Assembly (NCBI RefSeq): GCF_033001325.1
Contig: NZ_CP133111.1
Coordinates: 4,046,501 to 4,110,500 of the forward strand
Direction: 5' to 3'
Length of the DNA: 64,000 nt
Source of the DNA: Rhodopseudomonas sp. BAL398
Lineage (GTDB): Bacteria > Pseudomonadota > Alphaproteobacteria > Rhizobiales > Xanthobacteraceae
Shown here: positions 57,605 to 64,000 of the stretch, piece by piece
Numbering within the stretch: the first letter of the stretch is position 1
How the letters are laid out: the number at the start of each line of letters is the position of its first letter
Program-made: the position numbers and the translations under genes
The notes under the pieces: model-generated
What the model was told of the DNA's origin: nothing
Databases searched by the model: none
What the model saw: only the letters and a program-made list of their open reading frames with translations

Positions 57605-57638
57605 ACCTCTCGAAAGAACAACCATAGGGAGTTCAACA

Positions 57639-57659
57639 ATGCTGCAGGTTATCCGATGA
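57639..57659 (+). CDS. Six-codon leader minicistron overlapping nicD
   Basis: ATG CTG CAG GTT ATC CGA TGA (MLQVIR) has GGGAG seven bases upstream, the only good Shine-Dalgarno in this region. Its TGA overlaps the nicD ATG (ATGA at 57656). nicD itself has no ribosome-binding site, so ribosomes may load here and reinitiate. Alternatively the frame was joined to nicD and lost a base. Confidence 0.45.
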   Translation: MLQVIR

Positions 57660-58456
57660 CGCCGCGACGAGGCGGGCACCGTCTGGTGCACGGCGTGCGT
57701 TTGCACTTTCTGGATTTCGCCGAGCACCATGACGGGCCTGCGATCCTGTTGCTGCCGGGAATCACCAGCCCCGCCGAGACCTGGGCGTTCGTCGCCGAGC
57801 GGCTGGCGGCGACCCACCGCGTGGTTGTGCCGGACATTCGCGGCCGAGGGCTTTCCGACGCCCGGCCGGGCCTCGGCTATTCGCTCGATGATTACGCGGC
57901 GGATGCTTTAGGATTGATCGCGGCGCTCGGGCTGGAGAAGCCGATCGTGATCGGCCATTCGATGGGCGCGCGGATTGCCGGTCGTCTGGGGGCGACGGCG
58001 CCGGATGTTGCGTCCAAGCTGGTGCTGGTCGATCCGCCGTTGTCCGGACCTGGGCGGACGCCGTATCCGACGCCGCTCGGCTCGTATCTGACGGCGATCG
58101 ACGCCGCGTCCCGCGGGGCGTCGATCGCGGAATTCCGCCAGTTCACGCCGACCTGGAGCGACGACCAGATCGCCCTGCGGCTGGAGTGGCTGCCGACCTG
58201 CAGCGTCGAGGCGGTGACGGAAACACATCGGAATTTTCAGGAGGAAGAGATCTTTCCGGACTTCCCGCGGATCACTTGTCCGTGTCTGCTGATCTATGCG
58301 GGCAACGCCAAGGTGGTCTCGCCCGAACAGGCCGCCGACATCGTGCGGCTGCTGCCCGATGGCCGGGCGGTCATGGTCCGGGCCGGGCACATGATTCCGT
58401 GGGACAATCTGGACGATTTCATCGCCGCAACGCTGGCCTTCCTGCTGCCTGCATGA
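57656..58456 (+). CDS. nicD: N-formylmaleamate deformylase (NicD-like alpha/beta hydrolase)
   Basis: A 266-residue alpha/beta hydrolase strongly resembling Pseudomonas putida NicD, which hydrolyses N-formylmaleamate to maleamate and formate. Shared blocks are LLLPGITSPAETWAFVAERL, IRGRGLSDARPGLGY, LVDPPLSGPGRTPYP, FTPTWSDDQIALRLEWLPTC and RAGHMIPWDNLDDF. Catalytic residues are Ser102 (GHSMGA), Asp126 and His245, nearly the numbering known for NicD (101/125/245). It acts directly after NicX, encoded 4 kb away. Translation seems coupled to a leader minicistron. Confidence 0.88.
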   Translation: MTPRRGGHRLVHGVRLHFLDFAEHHDGPAILLLPGITSPAETWAFVAERLAATHRVVVPDIRGRGLSDARPGLGYSLDDYAADALGLIAALGLEKPIVIGHSMGARIAGRLGATAPDVASKLVLVDPPLSGPGRTPYPTPLGSYLTAIDAASRGASIAEFRQFTPTWSDDQIALRLEWLPTCSVEAVTETHRNFQEEEIFPDFPRITCPCLLIYAGNAKVVSPEQAADIVRLLPDGRAVMVRAGHMIPWDNLDDFIAATLAFLLPA

Positions 58457-58505
58457 AAGGTGGTGGGAGAGGGGCGCGCGAAGAATTGAGAAGCCAGAAA
58501 AGTCA

Positions 58506-58542
58506 ACGGCGCGGCAGCTGAAGCTACCGCGCCGTGTTGTTT
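58506..58542. terminator. Terminator between convergent nicD and porin genes
   Basis: A 9-bp stem ACGGCGCGG (58506-58514) / CCGCGCCGT (58527-58535) has an internal AGCT...AGCT pair and is followed by GTTGTTT. It can serve both convergent genes. Confidence 0.7.
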
Positions 58543-58558
58543 CCGCCGATCCGCAGGA

Positions 58559-59671
58559 TCAGAACTTGACGCTGACGCCGGTGTAGACCGTCTGCTCCGT
58601 GCAGGATTTGGTCGACTGGCCGGTGGCCGCCACGGTGCAGACTCCGGGCGCCGCATTGTGATCGAGGCCGAACTTGTTCTGCCAGTAGCGGTAGGCAACC
58701 CAGACGTCGACCATGTGGGTGTATTTCGGTCCCATGGCGAATTTGGCGGCGTCGAAGGTGACGCGGATCGGTTCGCTGTTGAACTCGGTCTTGGTGGCGG
58801 TGCTGAAGCGACCGACGCCGGTGCCCGAAAGCGGTGCGTTCTGGTCTCCCTTGGGTCCGTACCAGGCGGCGCGACCGCTGATCGAGAAGTACTGCATGTT
58901 TTCGGGGAGGAAGCCCAAGTCCATGGAGTAGTTGGTCTCGATCGCCCAGGTGGTCTTGTAGTCGGTTTTGCCGTCGTCTGAGCAGGTCAGCCCCGGGGTG
59001 CCGGGACCAAACAGGCCACATTGATTGAAGGCGTTGTGGTTGATTTCCTTGTACAGCAGCGGCGCGACGTTGAAGTAGCCCTTGTAGGGAAGGTCGAACG
59101 CGAACTGCAGGCCGGCGACGAAATCCCGCTTGCTGGGCGCGAGAAAGGTGTTTTCGGTCTCGACGTCGGCGCCGATCTCGAACGAGATGTTGTTCAGCGG
59201 TCCGATCGAGAACGCCTTGGTGTTGAACAGCTGATTCCAGCCGAAGGTGGAGCGCACCAGGCCGTAGACCTCGGTCGCGCCGGCGCAACTTGCAGCGGCG
59301 CCGCTCTGCAGCACGCCGGCATTGACGCACGGACCGGCCGGATCGTTGTGGTCGGACTTGAACATCGACACGTTGAAGAAGTTGGTGCCGTAGGCCCAGG
59401 CGTCGAAGTGGGTGAAGGAATAGACCTGCTTGGCGGTCTTGCCGTTGACGCTGCCGTCCCGGCGGACGCTGAAGGCGCCGGGATCGGTGCCGTTCGGCAT
59501 CCAGGAATAGGTCAGCCGGTTGTCGATGACCAGGAAGAACGGCAGGTCCGGAACGGCCTTGACGGCCTTTGCCGGGAAGTCGGCGGCATGGACGGTGCCG
59601 GTGGAAGACATCGCAGCAATCGCGAGCAGATTGATCGCCGCCACAGTAATCGCTCGGTAGCCATTGGACAT
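58559..59671 (-). CDS. Outer-membrane beta-barrel channel-like protein
   Basis: A 370-residue protein. Signal peptide 1-29 (INLLAIAAMSSTGTVHA, cut before ADFPAK). The rest shows alternating strands rich in aromatic residues (TYSWMPNGTDPGAFSV, KYTHMVDVWVAYRYWQNKFG) and ends TGVSVKF, with the C-terminal Phe typical of outer-membrane barrels. Similar proteins occur beside aromatic catabolic genes. Its promoter has palindrome C, so it is probably the uptake channel for the pathway substrate. Confidence 0.75.
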   Translation of the reverse strand: MSNGYRAITVAAINLLAIAAMSSTGTVHAADFPAKAVKAVPDLPFFLVIDNRLTYSWMPNGTDPGAFSVRRDGSVNGKTAKQVYSFTHFDAWAYGTNFFNVSMFKSDHNDPAGPCVNAGVLQSGAAASCAGATEVYGLVRSTFGWNQLFNTKAFSIGPLNNISFEIGADVETENTFLAPSKRDFVAGLQFAFDLPYKGYFNVAPLLYKEINHNAFNQCGLFGPGTPGLTCSDDGKTDYKTTWAIETNYSMDLGFLPENMQYFSISGRAAWYGPKGDQNAPLSGTGVGRFSTATKTEFNSEPIRVTFDAAKFAMGPKYTHMVDVWVAYRYWQNKFGLDHNAAPGVCTVAATGQSTKSCTEQTVYTGVSVKF

Positions 59672-59705
59672 TGCAACCCCCCAAAAGATAAATACGTACA
59701 ACAAG

Positions 59706-59724
59706 AACATACAAGACGTACATT
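59706..59724. promoter_or_regulatory. Regulon palindrome C (porin promoter)
   Basis: AACATAC-AAGAC-GTACATT, 35-53 bp upstream of the porin start. It is nested in a wider symmetry, AGATAAAT (from 59687) / ATTTATCT (to 59729). The 449-bp porin-P450 gap holds only this site and site D. Confidence 0.65.
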
Positions 59725-60056
59725 TATCTCTGGGGAAGTCCAAATTAGCGGCAGTCGGCCGCACAATAATCTTGCGGAGCGCGCCGGGCGGCGGCGACGG
59801 CGACGTCCCCGACGGCAGTCTCGCCGCATCGCAAGCGCTTATTTCCGCTGTGACGACGGCACCATTGCGCGGCGCGGGCGCAGCGCAGCAACGTTCGTCT
59901 CGGGGCTGCTCAATTATTTAGCGGCGGCCGCTGCTGCGCGGCGCGCCCAACGGATTGCTACAACTTGTAACAAAAATGCAACATCGGGTCTGGCGGTTTT
60001 CGTTAGCGTGGCGCGCTGGAGGCACGCTGCGCTTGACGCCGGAAATGTCTTCAAAG

Positions 60057-60075
60057 AATATACGACTCGTACATT
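60057..60075. promoter_or_regulatory. Regulon palindrome D (P450 promoter)
   Basis: AATATAC-GACTC-GTACATT, 46-64 bp upstream of the P450 ATG. Its arms are symmetric except for one purine/pyrimidine position, and TACGACTCGTA is itself a perfect 11-bp palindrome. It is the closest site to the consensus AATRTAC-N5-GTAYATT. Confidence 0.7.
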
Positions 60076-60120
60076 TTATTTCGGCAAGATCGCCCGACGC
60101 CCTGACCATAGGATGCTTCC

Positions 60121-61398
60121 ATGATGTCGACCGCCTCTGCCTCGTTCCCCGTGCTCGAGGGCTTCGATCCCTTCAGCGAAGAGTTTCTCAGTGATCCGGC
60201 GCCGACCATCAAGCGCGCGCAAGCGACTGCGCCGGTGTTCTACTACGAGCCGCTGCGGATGTGGGTCGTCACCCGCTACGACGACATCTGTAAGGTGGCG
60301 CGCGACTGGGAAAGCTACTCCTCAAAAGCCGTCGGCTTCGTGCCGCCGCCGGACGACCTGAAGCACCTGATTCCCGACACCTTCGTCGGCGATCACTACA
60401 TCTCGCTCGATCCTCCCGAGCACACCGCGGATCGGACCGCGGTGGCGCGGAGTTTCCTGCCGCGCGAATTGCAGAAGCAGGAGGGCAACATCCGGCGGAT
60501 CGCCAATGAGCTGATCGACGGCTTCATCGCCAGGGGATCCTGCGATTTCATGCAGGAATTCTGCTATCCGTTGTCGCTCGGCGTCATCATGGGGCTGCTC
60601 GGCGTGCCGACCGAGAATGCGGCAAATTACCGGATCTGGACCGAGGACCTGTTCGCGGTGCTGACGCCGAAGTCGAAGGATGCGGTGACCAAGCCGATGA
60701 GCGAGGAAGAGCGCCGCGAGCGCTGGACCCGGCTCGCCGCCTGCCAGGAATTCTTCGGAGAGCTGGTCGCCGATCGCGGCAAGTGCCCGATGGGCGATCT
60801 GGTGAGCACATTGTTGGGAGCCAAGGACCCGGCCGGCAATCCGGCGATTCCGCCGCGGCGGATCATTCGCCAGATCCATGAACTGGTGGCGGCCGGAAAC
60901 GACACCACCGCGAACCTGATGGCGCAGATGCTGATGTTTCTCGGCGACAATCCGGATCAGGACAAAGAGGTGCGCGGCAATCATGCGCTGTTGCCGGACG
61001 TCGTCGAAGAGACGTTGCGCCGCCGCGGCACGTCGCCCGGGCTGTTCCGACTCACCACCAAGCAGACCGAACTGAGCGGCGTGACGATTCCCGAAGGGTC
61101 GCTGATCTACCTGTTGTTCATCGCCGGCGGCCTGGACGAGAGCCGCTTCCCGGATTCGGAGAAGTTCGACATCCACCGGCCCAACAAGGAAAAGCATCTG
61201 GCGTTCGGCCATGGCCGGCACTCCTGTCTCGGCAATCCACTCGCCCGGCTCGAAGCCAAGGTGGCCTTCGAGGAGCTGTTCAGGCGGCTTCCCGATTTGC
61301 ACGTCGTGGCCGGACAGTCGCTGGATTACTTGCCGGCGATCACCGTCACCGCGCTGAACCACCTGGAAGTGCAGTGGACGCCGCCGGCGGCGCAGTGA
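60121..61398 (+). CDS. Cytochrome P450 (bacterial class I type) of the catabolic locus
   Basis: A 425-residue P450 (CYP family unassigned). Helix I is ELVAAGNDTTANLMAQML with the acid/Thr pair (Asp-Thr). Helix K is VVEETLRRRGTSPG (ExxR). The heme loop is LAFGHGRHSCLGNPLARLE with Cys369. Redox partner: the reductase gene 19 bp downstream. It probably hydroxylates (or dealkylates) the pathway substrate or an early intermediate. ATG 60121 or 60124. Confidence 0.92.
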   Translation: MMSTASASFPVLEGFDPFSEEFLSDPAPTIKRAQATAPVFYYEPLRMWVVTRYDDICKVARDWESYSSKAVGFVPPPDDLKHLIPDTFVGDHYISLDPPEHTADRTAVARSFLPRELQKQEGNIRRIANELIDGFIARGSCDFMQEFCYPLSLGVIMGLLGVPTENAANYRIWTEDLFAVLTPKSKDAVTKPMSEEERRERWTRLAACQEFFGELVADRGKCPMGDLVSTLLGAKDPAGNPAIPPRRIIRQIHELVAAGNDTTANLMAQMLMFLGDNPDQDKEVRGNHALLPDVVEETLRRRGTSPGLFRLTTKQTELSGVTIPEGSLIYLLFIAGGLDESRFPDSEKFDIHRPNKEKHLAFGHGRHSCLGNPLARLEAKVAFEELFRRLPDLHVVAGQSLDYLPAITVTALNHLEVQWTPPAAQ

Positions 61399-61417
61399 GC
61401 AGGATCGGGGGCGCGCG

Positions 61418-62386
61418 ATGTCGAACGATTTGAGCAGTCGGCTCACGGTCCGTCGGATCCACCGCGAGACGCCCGAGATCGTGGTGCTGGACCTCGTGGC
61501 GGAGGACCAATCGACCTTGCCGGCGTGGGACCCCGGCGCGCACATCGACCTCTTGCTGCCATCCGGCAAGGTCAGGCAGTACTCGCTGTGCGGCGATCCC
61601 GCCGATACAACCACCTATCGCGTCGCCGTGCTGCGCGACGCCAAAGGCCGCGGCGGGTCGGAGGAAATCCACAGCGTGTTCGCCACCGGCTTCACCGTGG
61701 CGAGCCGCGGACCGCGTAACCACTTCAAGCTGGTCGACGCGCCGCACTACATGTTCATCGCCGGCGGCATCGGCGTCACGCCGATGCTGCCGATGATCCG
61801 CGCGGCGGAGCGGGCCGGTCGTCCCTGGCAGCTGGTTTATGGGGGCCGTTCGCTCGGCGCGATGGGCTTCCTCGGCGAAATCAACGATCGCAATGGCGGC
61901 AAGGTCACGTTGCTGCCGCAGGACGACTGCGGCTTGCCCGACCTGGAGTCATTGTTCGCGACCTTGCCGGCCGAAACGGCCGTTTATGGTTGCGGTCCGA
62001 GCGGCATGCTTGCGGCACTCGAGGCGGCGGCGGCGCGGCATGGTCGGTCGGCGTCGCTGCACATCGAGCGGTTCGCCGCGGCCGAAACCGATGCGGCGCC
62101 TGCCACAGTCGGCGAGGACCGGGCCTTCGATGTCGAACTGCGTGGCTCGGGCGTGGTGCTGCACGTGCCGGCGGATGCCAGCCTTGGCAACGTGCTGCAG
62201 GACGCCGGCATCCCGGTGACGTTTTCCTGCCAGGAAGGCTATTGCGGCAGCTGCGAGACCCGCGTCCTCGAAGGCGTGCCGGACCATCGCGATACGATCT
62301 TGACCGACGAGGAAAAGGCCGACGGCAAGATCATGATGGTCTGCGTCGGCCGATCCTGTTCGCCGCGGCTGGTGCTGGATCTCTGA
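61418..62386 (+). CDS. Phthalate-dioxygenase-reductase-type (PDR/VanB) oxidoreductase
   Basis: A 322-residue single-chain redox partner. The flavin-binding barrel (about 1-105; GAHIDLLLPSGKVRQYSLCG) is followed by the NAD domain (MFIAGGIGVTPMLPMIRAAE; AVYGCGPSGMLAALE) and a C-terminal plant-type [2Fe-2S] domain with CQEGYCGSCETRVLEG (Cys271, 276, 279) and a fourth Cys near 310. It passes electrons from NAD(P)H to the P450 encoded just upstream. Confidence 0.93.
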   Translation: MSNDLSSRLTVRRIHRETPEIVVLDLVAEDQSTLPAWDPGAHIDLLLPSGKVRQYSLCGDPADTTTYRVAVLRDAKGRGGSEEIHSVFATGFTVASRGPRNHFKLVDAPHYMFIAGGIGVTPMLPMIRAAERAGRPWQLVYGGRSLGAMGFLGEINDRNGGKVTLLPQDDCGLPDLESLFATLPAETAVYGCGPSGMLAALEAAAARHGRSASLHIERFAAAETDAAPATVGEDRAFDVELRGSGVVLHVPADASLGNVLQDAGIPVTFSCQEGYCGSCETRVLEGVPDHRDTILTDEEKADGKIMMVCVGRSCSPRLVLDL

Positions 62387-62436
62387 TCGCACCTCCCTGC
62401 AAGGCATCAAGCCTGGCTGAGATCGCCGCCAAGACC

Positions 62437-62476
62437 AAGATGCCGCCGATTGCAGACGCAATCGGCGGCATCTTTT
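62437..62476. terminator. Strong bidirectional terminator
   Basis: A 17-bp perfect stem AAGATGCCGCCGATTGC (62437-62453) / GCAATCGGCGGCATCTT (62458-62474) has a 4-nt loop, T-rich on the right and A-containing on the left. It separates the convergent P450-reductase operon and nicX. Confidence 0.9.
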
Positions 62477-62545
62477 ATGTCACGTCATTGCGGCGCCGGA
62501 GCCCGGTAAGCCTATCGACGACCGTGCCGAGGCAGAGCTGTCGGC

Positions 62546-63580
62546 TCAGCGACCGGCCACCCGCATCGCCTCTGGAATGACGACGCCGGTTTCGACGATG
62601 GGCTGACCGTCGAGATACAGCGAGCAACCCTTCAGCGGAATGTCGAGATGGCATTCGGTATGGTTGGTGCCGCCGACTTCGGTGTTCGGCCCGGTGGAGA
62701 ACAGCACGTTGCCGTAATAGGCGCGGCCGTCCTGGCCGACGGTGTGCGTGCCATCCGGCGTCGTTCCCATGTAGGTCCAGCTCGCCTTTTCGTCGAGGCC
62801 CCAGCCGATGTGGGACACCGCATAGGCCTTCGGATCGTTGAAACTCTGCATGAAGTCGCGCATCAGCACGCCCTCGGTGCCGCCGCCGGAGATCTCGGTG
62901 ATGTAGCCGGCCTTGATGGTCAGGGTGATCGGCGAGGAGACGTAGCGCATGAACGGCAGCAGCATGTCGCCGCTGTCGATCACCACCGTGCCGTCGACGC
63001 CGTCCTCTTCGGCGCCGGTCCATAGGAAACTCCCCGGCCATGCGTCCCAGCGACCCGGCTGATCGGTGTAGCCATATTGGCCGACGACGCGGAATTGTCC
63101 CAGCCGGTAGGTGACGTCGGTGCCGCCGGGCGACGTCACGCGCAACTCCCGCCCGGTCTTCAGCACGCCGACGGCGGCTTCGACCCGTCGACGCGACTCC
63201 GGCGAGGACAGCATCCGCGACAGCACGTCGATCGGCTCCAGTACCAGCAGCATCCGCGGTCCGGCGTCGGTGATCTCGGTCTGCTCCTTCGACCACAAGA
63301 GACCGATCATGTCGATCACCATGTCCATCGTCTTCAGCGTGTCGATCGCCGCCTGGCGGCCGCGCAGCGAATTGCCCGGCCCGAAAAAGCTGCCGGGGCG
63401 CTTGCGGATGTTGACGTGCACCGGGTCAGCGCCGAGCTCCTCGGCTGCCGCCATAAACGCTTCGGCATAGTCGATCCGGATGCGGTCTTCGGACAGAACG
63501 CCGATCCGCTCGCCCGGCTTCACCTTGCAGAGTTCGAGCTCTTGGCGAAAGAGCGCAACCATATCCCGATCTATAGCCAT
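62546..63580 (-). CDS. nicX: 2,5-dihydroxypyridine 5,6-dioxygenase (NicX-like)
   Basis: A 344-residue protein of the M29-peptidase-like ring-cleaving family. It strongly resembles P. putida NicX, the Fe(II) enzyme that opens 2,5-dihydroxypyridine to N-formylmaleamate. Shared blocks are DSGDMLLPFMRY, NDPKAYAVSHIGWGLDEKAS, YYGNVLFSTGPNTEVGG and CHLDIPLKGCSLYLDG. The iron ligands His265, His318 and Asp320 of NicX correspond to His257, His311 and Asp313 here. The start at 63580 follows GGAG. Its product is the substrate of NicD at 57.7 kb. A shared palindrome lies 170 bp upstream. Confidence 0.88.
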   Translation of the reverse strand: MAIDRDMVALFRQELELCKVKPGERIGVLSEDRIRIDYAEAFMAAAEELGADPVHVNIRKRPGSFFGPGNSLRGRQAAIDTLKTMDMVIDMIGLLWSKEQTEITDAGPRMLLVLEPIDVLSRMLSSPESRRRVEAAVGVLKTGRELRVTSPGGTDVTYRLGQFRVVGQYGYTDQPGRWDAWPGSFLWTGAEEDGVDGTVVIDSGDMLLPFMRYVSSPITLTIKAGYITEISGGGTEGVLMRDFMQSFNDPKAYAVSHIGWGLDEKASWTYMGTTPDGTHTVGQDGRAYYGNVLFSTGPNTEVGGTNHTECHLDIPLKGCSLYLDGQPIVETGVVIPEAMRVAGR

Positions 63581-63933
63581 TGTCGTGTTGCTCCGGTAGT
63601 TTCGGCCTGCGCGAGGCCGAGCGCGCATCGGCGCTCATTGTGCATTACGTCATCGGTCGCCGGACACAAGTCAGGCTGCTGGAACAGATGTCGTGGTGAT
63701 TGCGCGCTTCGCGGTTGGAGGCGGCATTCGTCGTCCGGCATCTGGACATATGTACATAATGTAGGTATATGCCGATGGGTGTCAAGCTGCATCGCGCCGC
63801 AGCCGGCATCGCCGACGCTGGCGCTTCCGACGATTCGACGGCGAGATTCACATCGAGGTCGGTGCGCGATCGACAGCGACGGCGCGGCCGAGACCGGCGA
63901 AATACGCCATTCCAACAACTGGTGATTTGAGCA
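63581..63933. other. Divergent promoter region between nicX and an SDR gene
   Basis: A 353-bp gap. It contains palindrome E (63750-63766) almost at its midpoint. No gene is supported here; frames on the minus strand (for example 63645-63995) lack any domain. Confidence 0.5.
63750..63766. promoter_or_regulatory. Regulon palindrome E (nicX/SDR promoter)
   Basis: ATGTAC-ATAAT-GTAGGT. The left half equals that of palindrome A and the right half that of palindrome B, linking the two forms. Equidistant from the two divergent starts (about 170 bp each). Confidence 0.6.
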
Positions 63934-64000
63934 ATGAGCACGATACAGAAGGTTGCCATCGTGACCGGCGCCGCGCGCGGCATCGGGCAGGCCATCGCGC
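63934..64000 (+). CDS. Short-chain dehydrogenase/reductase, N-terminal fragment (runs off the window)
   Basis: Begins MSTIQKVAIVTGAARGIGQA, the Rossmann motif TGxxxGIG of classical SDRs. Only 22 codons are in the window. It is divergent from nicX with palindrome E between them, so it probably belongs to the same pathway. Confidence 0.8.
   Translation, partial: MSTIQKVAIVTGAARGIGQAIA

Larger units (their letters stand above)
57053..57638. other. Divergent promoter region between the ABC operon and nicD
   Basis: A stretch of 586 bp. It carries palindromes B (57194-57212) and G (57588-57604). Between them, at about 57230-57580, frames exist on both strands but none has a recognisable domain; the stretch is rich in Arg/Pro codons on both strands, typical of non-coding GC-rich DNA. 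Confidence 0.5.

Noticed and set aside
57231-57639. Frames on both strands in the gap between the ABC operon and nicD
   Set aside because: No homology, biased to Arg/Pro/Ser, and mutually overlapping; typical of open frames in GC-rich non-coding DNA.

Overview
The window looks like a chromosomal segment of an alphaproteobacterium of the Rhodopseudomonas/Bradyrhizobium group. This rests on uniformly GC-rich coding sequence, the order infC-rpmI-rplT-pheS-pheT, a phasin, IalB, TAXI and DUF4396 proteins typical of that group, and intergenic palindromic repeats. The species cannot be fixed from the sequence alone.

From 1 to about 38 kb the content is mostly core or housekeeping. It holds a GST tail, queG, an alpha/beta hydrolase, infC (with the classical AUU start), rpmI, rplT, pheS, a DUF559 gene wedged into the pheST operon between 37-bp inverted repeats, pheT, rlmN, ialB, a quinone oxidoreductase, and a frameshifted membrane FAD oxidoreductase facing a TetR regulator across a palindromic operator. 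Next come DUF1232, phhB, a TAXI binding protein, typA, an amine oxidase, ppa, an M20 peptidase, folD, DUF167, yggT, tRNA-Ala(CGC), an enoyl-CoA hydratase-like gene, a class I glutamine amidotransferase, an SDR, a TerB-like protein, a DUF5939-type adenylate cyclase, a cytochrome P450, an MFS exporter, a phasin and small secreted or membrane proteins. From 38 to 42.3 kb lie regulators (TetR, LysR), a peroxiredoxin and an atypical SDR.

From 42.3 kb to the end there is a dense accessory catabolic locus that I read as a pathway for an N-heteroaromatic (pyridine-type) compound. Its firmest members are a NicX-type 2,5-dihydroxypyridine 5,6-dioxygenase (62.5-63.6 kb) and a NicD-type N-formylmaleamate deformylase (57.7-58.5 kb), both with their catalytic residues. 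The molybdenum hydroxylase NicAB, the monooxygenase NicC, the amidase NicF and the isomerase NicE of the classical nicotinate pathway are not in the window. Instead there are an HpaB-like two-component flavin monooxygenase with its reductase, a P450 with a phthalate-dioxygenase-type reductase, a UbiD-type decarboxylase overlapping an amidase-signature hydrolase, an enamidase-like amidohydrolase paired with an AA_synth (PF06684) protein, a 4-OT-like tautomerase, a ribose-type ABC importer and an outer-membrane channel-like protein.

Two regulators sit inside the locus. A GntR/FadR protein faces an exact TTGTCTGACAA palindrome in front of the AA_synth/enamidase operon. A MarR protein is encoded next to one of eight related palindromes (core TAC-N5-GTA, extended form AATRTAC-N5-GTAYATT). 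These lie upstream of hpaB, amidase-ubiD, marR, the ABC operon, nicD, the porin, the P450 and nicX. This shared operator suggests that the scattered, divergently oriented genes form one regulon. The substrate and the reaction order are not determined by the sequence.
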